A DNA stretch of 32,429 nt from assembly GCA_945860785.1 (NCBI GenBank), contig CAMATD010000035.1, positions 1-32,429 of the forward strand, read 5' to 3'. The notes beneath the pieces were generated by a model, which made no database searches, was not told the origin of the DNA, and worked only from the letters and a program-made list of their open reading frames with translations. The position numbers and the translations under genes were made by a program. The DNA is from Variovorax sp. YR752. GTDB lineage: Bacteria; Pseudomonadota; Gammaproteobacteria; Burkholderiales; Burkholderiaceae_C. Below are positions 28,595-32,429 of this stretch, in pieces (position 1 is the first letter of the stretch; every line of letters starts with the position of its first letter).

Positions 28595-29269
28595 TCAGCT
28601 CAGCAGGCCGTAGGGGCCGCCACGTTCCAGCGCACGCTTGTAGGCCGGGCGTGCGTGAATGCGTTCCAGATACGCCATGAGCTTGGGCCGCTTCGCATCG
28701 AGCCCACCGCGCGCCTGCGCGGCTTCGACCACGAAACTCATCTGGATGTCCGCGCCCGAGAATTCGTCGCCGGTAAACCACTCGCTCTTGCCGAGCTCGG
28801 CCTCCATGAAATTCAGATGGCTCGCGATGTTCGGATGGATGAAGGCCGACTTGGCCTTGCTCGCGATGGCCTTGGCGATGGGCTTCGCGAAGAAGGGCAT
28901 CTTGCTCGTCTCGATCTTGTCGAACACCAGCTTGAGCAGCAGCGGCGACATCGCCGTGCCTTCGGCGAAGTGCAGCCAGTAGCGGTAGCGCAGCGCCTCC
29001 GGCGTGCCGGCCGCGGGCGCGAGGCGGCCGTTGCCGTAGCGCTCGATGACCGTCTCGATGACGGCGCCGGATTCCGCCAGCGTGAGGCCGTCGTCGGTCG
29101 TCACCACCGGCGACTTGCCAAGCGGGTGCACGGCCCGCAGCGAAGCAGGCGCCAACATGGTCCGGGGGTCGCGCTGATAGTGGACGATCTCGTACGGCAG
29201 TCCGAGTTCTTCGAGCAGCCAGAGCACACGCTGCGAGCGCGAATTGTTGAGATGGTGGACGGTGAGCAT
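28595..29269 (-). CDS. Glutathione S-transferase
   Basis: The intact 224-residue cytosolic GST has the thioredoxin-like N-terminal domain MLTVHHLNNSRSQRVLWLLEELGLPYEI, with the active-site Ser in NSRSQRV. The glutathione-contacting GKSPVV...LAESGAVIETV follows at about residues 51-70, and a helical C-terminal domain includes FSGADIQMSFVVE. It likely conjugates or detoxifies electrophiles; the exact substrate is unknown. The ATG at 29269 gives the standard N terminus, although the frame stays open upstream. Confidence 0.93.
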   Translation of the reverse strand: MLTVHHLNNSRSQRVLWLLEELGLPYEIVHYQRDPRTMLAPASLRAVHPLGKSPVVTTDDGLTLAESGAVIETVIERYGNGRLAPAAGTPEALRYRYWLHFAEGTAMSPLLLKLVFDKIETSKMPFFAKPIAKAIASKAKSAFIHPNIASHLNFMEAELGKSEWFTGDEFSGADIQMSFVVEAAQARGGLDAKRPKLMAYLERIHARPAYKRALERGGPYGLLS

Positions 29270-29355
29270 GGTGGCGAACCTTGTGGAGAAATCAGGGCGC
29301 GCGCAGTCTAACAACAGGCCTTCCACACCCGGCGACTCAGCGCCGCCGCCTACGG

Positions 29356-29376
29356 GGAACCGGAGACCCCGGTTCC
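29356..29376. repeat. 8-bp inverted repeat just before the protease start
   Basis: GGAACCGG (29356-29363) and CCGGTTCC (29369-29376) are exact reverse complements around AGACC, ending 13 bases before the protease ATG. The hairpin could hide the ribosome site, serve as an operator, or be a dispersed palindrome. No T-run is present. Confidence 0.55.
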
Positions 29377-29389
29377 TACACTCAACCGG

Positions 29390-30385
29390 ATGACAAACAT
29401 CCTGCGGCGCTGGAAGCCTCTTGCCGCCGGCCTCTGGCTGGGCCTCCTGGCCTGCCACGCGTGGGCGCTGGACCCCGAAGAGCTGTTTCGCAAAGCATCG
29501 CCCGCGGTCTGGACCGTCAAGGGCGACCACGGCAACAACCAGGTCGCGATCGGCAGCGCGGTGGCGGTCACGCCCGCGGCGCTGGTCACGGCCTGCCATG
29601 TGGTGAACGGTGCGGTGTCAGCCATCGTGACCCAGGGACAGGCCACCATCAAGATCCAGAGCATCCTGCGCGACCCCGATCCGTCGCGCGACCTGTGCGT
29701 GCTCATGACGGAAACGCCGCTGCAACTGCCGGCCGTGCCCATCGCAGCGGCCGAAGACCTGCGCGTCGGCCAGCGCGTGTTTGCCATCGGCAGCCCGCCC
29801 GGCCTCGAACTCACGTTGAGCGAAGGGCTGATCTCGGCCTTGCGCCCGAGGGCACAGGGCCAGTTGCCGATCATCCAGACCTCCGCGCCGGTGTCGTCAG
29901 GCTCCAGCGGCGGCGGCTTGTTCGATACGGAAGGCCGGCTGGTCGGCGTCACCGACAGCGTCGCGCCAGGCGGCGCGAACCTGGGCTTTGCCTATCCGGC
30001 GCAATGGGTGACGGAACTGCCGCAGCGCGTGACCGCGGAGAAGGCGAAGTGGCGCGAGCTGCTGAAGAACGTCGGCGTGGTGCTCGCTCCCAACGGAGAA
30101 CCCACGCCTTCGGGCCACGCCGACCTGGCCGACGAAGCCGGCCTGCCGGCCATCGGCAGCGATCCTGCGCAAATACGTGTGGCTTACCGGCAGTTTCTTC
30201 TGCAGGCGCGCCCGCGCGCTTTCCTGATCACGAGCGACAACAAGTTCGGCGTTGCCACCAACTCGGCGGCGCTGACCGAGCACCTCAAGGGTTGCGCAGA
30301 ACGCAAGGTGGTGTGTGCGGCCTATGCGGTCGACAACACGGTGGTGTGGGGCACGCAGCAGCCCGCGCAGAGCGCTACGAACTGA
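29390..30385 (+). CDS. Exported trypsin-like serine protease
   Basis: The intact 331-residue protein has a signal peptide ([26 protein letters not shown]) and a chymotrypsin/Deg-like protease domain. The triad is visible: His in [10 protein letters not shown] (about residue 68), Asp in [10 protein letters not shown] (about 100), and Ser in [12 protein letters not shown] (about 171). [16 protein letters not shown] and GFAYPAQWV are typical of HtrA-like proteases. No PDZ domain is recognisable; instead about 120 C-terminal residues have no family I know. It is probably periplasmic and may act in protein quality control. Its 3' end overlaps ychF by 11 bp in convergent orientation. No good Shine-Dalgarno is seen. 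Confidence 0.88.
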   Translation: MTNILRRWKPLAAGLWLGLLACHAWALDPEELFRKASPAVWTVKGDHGNNQVAIGSAVAVTPAALVTACHVVNGAVSAIVTQGQATIKIQSILRDPDPSRDLCVLMTETPLQLPAVPIAAAEDLRVGQRVFAIGSPPGLELTLSEGLISALRPRAQGQLPIIQTSAPVSSGSSGGGLFDTEGRLVGVTDSVAPGGANLGFAYPAQWVTELPQRVTAEKAKWRELLKNVGVVLAPNGEPTPSGHADLADEAGLPAIGSDPAQIRVAYRQFLLQARPRAFLITSDNKFGVATNSAALTEHLKGCAERKVVCAAYAVDNTVVWGTQQPAQSATN

Positions 30386-31466
30386 ACAGGAAGTTCATCA
30401 CGTCGCCATCCTTGACGACGTATTCCTTGCCTTCCGACCGCATCTTCCCCGCGTCCTTCGCGCCCTGCTCGCCCTTGAAGGCGATGTAGTCGTCGAATGC
30501 GATGGTCTGGGCGCGGATGTAGCCCTTTTCGAAGTCGCCGTGGATCACGCCGGCCGCTTGCGGGCCGGTGTCGCCGATGTGGATGGTCCAAGCGCGCACT
30601 TCCTTCACGCCGGCGGTGAAATACGTTTGCAGGCCCAGCAGCTTGAAGGCCGCGCGGATCAGGCGATTCAGGCCCGGCTCGTCCTGGCCGATTTCGGCGA
30701 GGAACATCTTCTTGTCCTCGTCGTCCATCTCGGCCAGGTCGGCTTCGATCTTAGCGCAGATGGCGACCACGGGCGCGCCCTGCTTGGCGGCGTATTCGCG
30801 CAGGCGGTCGAGGTACGGGTTGTTCTCGAAGCCGTCCTCGGCCACGTTGCCGACGAACATCGCGGGCTTGGCGGTGATCAGCGTGAACGACTTGACCAGC
30901 GGCTGCTCTTCCTTCGTGAACTCGAGCGCACGCACCGGTATGTTCTCGTTCAGCGAGGCCTGGCAGCGCTCGAGCAGGCCGACGAGCTTCTGCGCGTCCT
31001 TGTCTCCCGAACGGGCCACCTTGGTATGGCAGTGCAGCGCCTTCTCGACCGTGGCCAGGTCGGCCAGGCAGAGTTCGGTCTGGATCACTTCGATGTCGGA
31101 AATCGGGTCGACCTTGCCGGCCACGTGGATCACGTTGTCGTCGTCGAAGCAGCGCACCACGTTCACCGTGGCGTCGGTTTCGCGGATGTGCGCGAGAAAC
31201 TTGTTGCCCAGGCCTTCGCCCGTGCTGGCACCGGCCACGAGGCCGGCGATGTCGACGAACTCGACGATGGCGGGCACCACGCGCTCGGGCTTGACGATCT
31301 CGCTCAGCTGGGCGAGCCGCGGATCGGGCACTTCCACCACGCCCACGTTGGGCTCGATGGTGCAGAACGGATAGTTCTCCGCTGCGATGCCGGCCTTGGT
31401 CAACGCATTGAAAAGGGTGGATTTACCGACGTTGGGCAGGCCGACGATGCCGCATTGCAAACTCAT
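30375..31466 (-). CDS. ychF: Redox-regulated ATPase/GTPase YchF
   Basis: The intact 363-residue Obg-family protein has the P-loop [17 protein letters not shown], the switch [12 protein letters not shown], and a NVAE motif in place of the usual NKxD. The NVAE motif is the family hallmark of ATP preference. A C-terminal TGS domain follows (about residues 280-363, ending [11 protein letters not shown]). YchF binds ribosomes and takes part in stress responses. The start MSLQCGIVG is at ATG 31466, with AAGAGGA upstream. It is monocistronic here. Confidence 0.96.
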   Translation of the reverse strand: MSLQCGIVGLPNVGKSTLFNALTKAGIAAENYPFCTIEPNVGVVEVPDPRLAQLSEIVKPERVVPAIVEFVDIAGLVAGASTGEGLGNKFLAHIRETDATVNVVRCFDDDNVIHVAGKVDPISDIEVIQTELCLADLATVEKALHCHTKVARSGDKDAQKLVGLLERCQASLNENIPVRALEFTKEEQPLVKSFTLITAKPAMFVGNVAEDGFENNPYLDRLREYAAKQGAPVVAICAKIEADLAEMDDEDKKMFLAEIGQDEPGLNRLIRAAFKLLGLQTYFTAGVKEVRAWTIHIGDTGPQAAGVIHGDFEKGYIRAQTIAFDDYIAFKGEQGAKDAGKMRSEGKEYVVKDGDVMNFLFSS

Positions 31467-31578
31467 GGGAGGTCCTCTTGGGTAATCGACCATTTTAGGC
31501 GAGCATGCTTTCATGCCCGCACCACAGGTCTTCGGCCTCTTCCTCGACCGCCAGAATGCTCAGGGTTAGCACCGATTA

Positions 31579-31602
31579 GCAAACGTTTGCGCAAACGTTT
31601 TC
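31579..31602. promoter_or_regulatory. Tandem LacI-family operators upstream of the sugar-binding-protein gene
   Basis: GCAAACGTTTGC (31579-31590) is a perfect 12-bp palindrome of the LacI/RbsR operator type, followed immediately by GCAAACGTTTTC (31591-31602), which differs from it at one position. The pair sits about 70-90 bases before the ATG at 31671. A weak -35/-10 pair (TTGCGC at 31587, TAACAT at 31609) overlaps it, as expected for repression. The rest of 31467-31670 shows no gene. Confidence 0.7.
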
Positions 31603-31670
31603 GTTGGTTAACATCGGAGCCCCCGGCAGAGACCGGCGTACCGCCCAACCACCTCAGGAGACAACACACC

Positions 31671-32429
31671 ATGAAGTTCACCCGCCGCACCCTGCAAAGC
31701 GCCGCCGCACTCACGCTGCTGGGCGCCATTGTCGCCACGCCCGCCTTCGCGCAGGACAAGCCCAAGGTCGCGCTGGTCATGAAATCGCTGGCCAACGAGT
31801 TCTTCCGCACCATGGAAGACGGCGCCAAGGCGCACCAGAAGGCCCACGCCTCGCAGTACACGCTGGTGGCCAACGGCATCAAGGACGAGACCGACACCGC
31901 CGCCCAGATCAAGATGGTCGAGCAGATGATGGCGCAGAAGATCAACGCGCTGGTCATCGCGCCGGCCGATTCGAAGGCCCTGGTGCCGGTGGTCAAGGCC
32001 GCCATCGACAAGGGCATCCTGGTCGTCAACATCGACAACCAGTTCGACGCCGCCGCGCTGAAGGAAAAGGGCATCCAGGTGCCCTTCGTCGGCCCCGACA
32101 ACCGTGCCGGCGCCAAGCTGGTCGGCGACGCGCTCGCCAAGGAGCTGAAGTCGGGCGACAAGGTCGGCATCATCGAAGGCGTTTCGACCACCTTCAATGC
32201 GCAGCAGCGCACCCTCGGCTACCAGGACGCCATGAAGGCCGCCGGCGTGACGGTGGTGGGCGTGCAGTCGGGCCAGTGGAAAATCGACAAGGGCAACACG
32301 GTGGCCGCCGGCATGATGCGCGAGCACCCCGACCTCAAGGCCCTGCTGGCCGGCAACGACAGCATGGCGCTGGGCGCAGTGGCTGCCGTCAAGGCCGCGG
32401 GCAAGACCGGCAAGGTGCTGGTGGTGGGC
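31671..32429 (+). CDS. Sugar ABC transporter substrate-binding protein (RbsB-like), 3' end outside the window
   Basis: About 253 residues are visible. The signal peptide is MKFTRRTLQSAAALTLLGAIVATPAFAQ, followed by the periplasmic-binding-protein type 1 fold of ribose-type transporters: KVALVMKSLANEFFRTMEDG, LVIAPADSKALVPVVKAA, VPFVGPDNRAGAKLVG and LAGNDSMALGAVAAVKAAG. The frame is still open at 32429. It should bind a pentose or polyol in the periplasm and feed an ABC importer, presumably encoded beyond the window. TCAGGAG lies 8-14 bases before the ATG. The tandem LacI-type operators indicate substrate-induced expression. Confidence 0.92.
   Translation, partial: MKFTRRTLQSAAALTLLGAIVATPAFAQDKPKVALVMKSLANEFFRTMEDGAKAHQKAHASQYTLVANGIKDETDTAAQIKMVEQMMAQKINALVIAPADSKALVPVVKAAIDKGILVVNIDNQFDAAALKEKGIQVPFVGPDNRAGAKLVGDALAKELKSGDKVGIIEGVSTTFNAQQRTLGYQDAMKAAGVTVVGVQSGQWKIDKGNTVAAGMMREHPDLKALLAGNDSMALGAVAAVKAAGKTGKVLVVG

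Overview
The window is a high-GC chromosomal segment of a betaproteobacterium, most likely family Comamonadaceae and probably close to Variovorax. This rests on recognised protein families, on a Bug-type tripartite tricarboxylate transporter (TTT) cluster, on the dusB-fis-purH and pyrR-pyrB-pyrC' orders, and on a pil/chp chemosensory operon. No database search was run. The content is mainly housekeeping and regulatory. I see no phage, insertion sequence, CRISPR array or integron.

Layout. 1-608: Crp/Fnr-type regulator interrupted by an in-frame TAG. 682-4855 (minus): operon tctC-tctB-tctA followed by a cytidylate-kinase-like/BON fusion; tctB carries an in-frame 18-bp tandem repeat. 5108-5182: tRNA-Arg(CCT). 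5249-6068: two small divergent genes for exported low-complexity proteins. 6244-10795 (minus): yqgE, ruvX, pyrR, pyrB, pyrC' and plsC, with short overlaps between most of the first five. 10796-12295 (plus): a photolyase that starts back-to-back with yqgE. 12344-21856 (minus): pilG-pilH-pilI-pilJ-chpA, a chemosensory operon for type IV pili, with a rubredoxin gene just upstream (21937-22107). 22219-24952 (plus): a ThiD-family kinase, hemL, and a small outer-membrane-like protein. 24978-27942 (minus): dusB-fis-purH. 28117-31466: a YqaA-type membrane protein, a glutathione S-transferase, a trypsin-like exported protease and ychF. 31579-32429: a tandem LacI-type operator and the 5' part of a sugar ABC transporter binding-protein gene, cut by the window end.

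How the genes work together. The pyr cluster makes carbamoyl-aspartate under PyrR. Its dihydroorotase-like protein has lost the metal-binding histidines, so it is probably a structural subunit of aspartate transcarbamoylase, as in pseudomonads. The pil/chp genes form one signalling path: the PilJ receptor, the PilI adaptor, the ChpA hybrid kinase, and the output regulators PilG and PilH. The dusB-fis-purH block links tRNA modification, a nucleoid protein and the last purine steps.

Main caution. Eleven of the roughly 30 protein genes have broken frames: about 14 single-step frameshifts and 4 in-frame stops. They include pyrB and dusB, several sit in short homopolymers, and the protein similarity resumes directly after each break. 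Base-calling or assembly error explains this better than gene decay. I therefore annotate these loci as single genes and give the position of each break.
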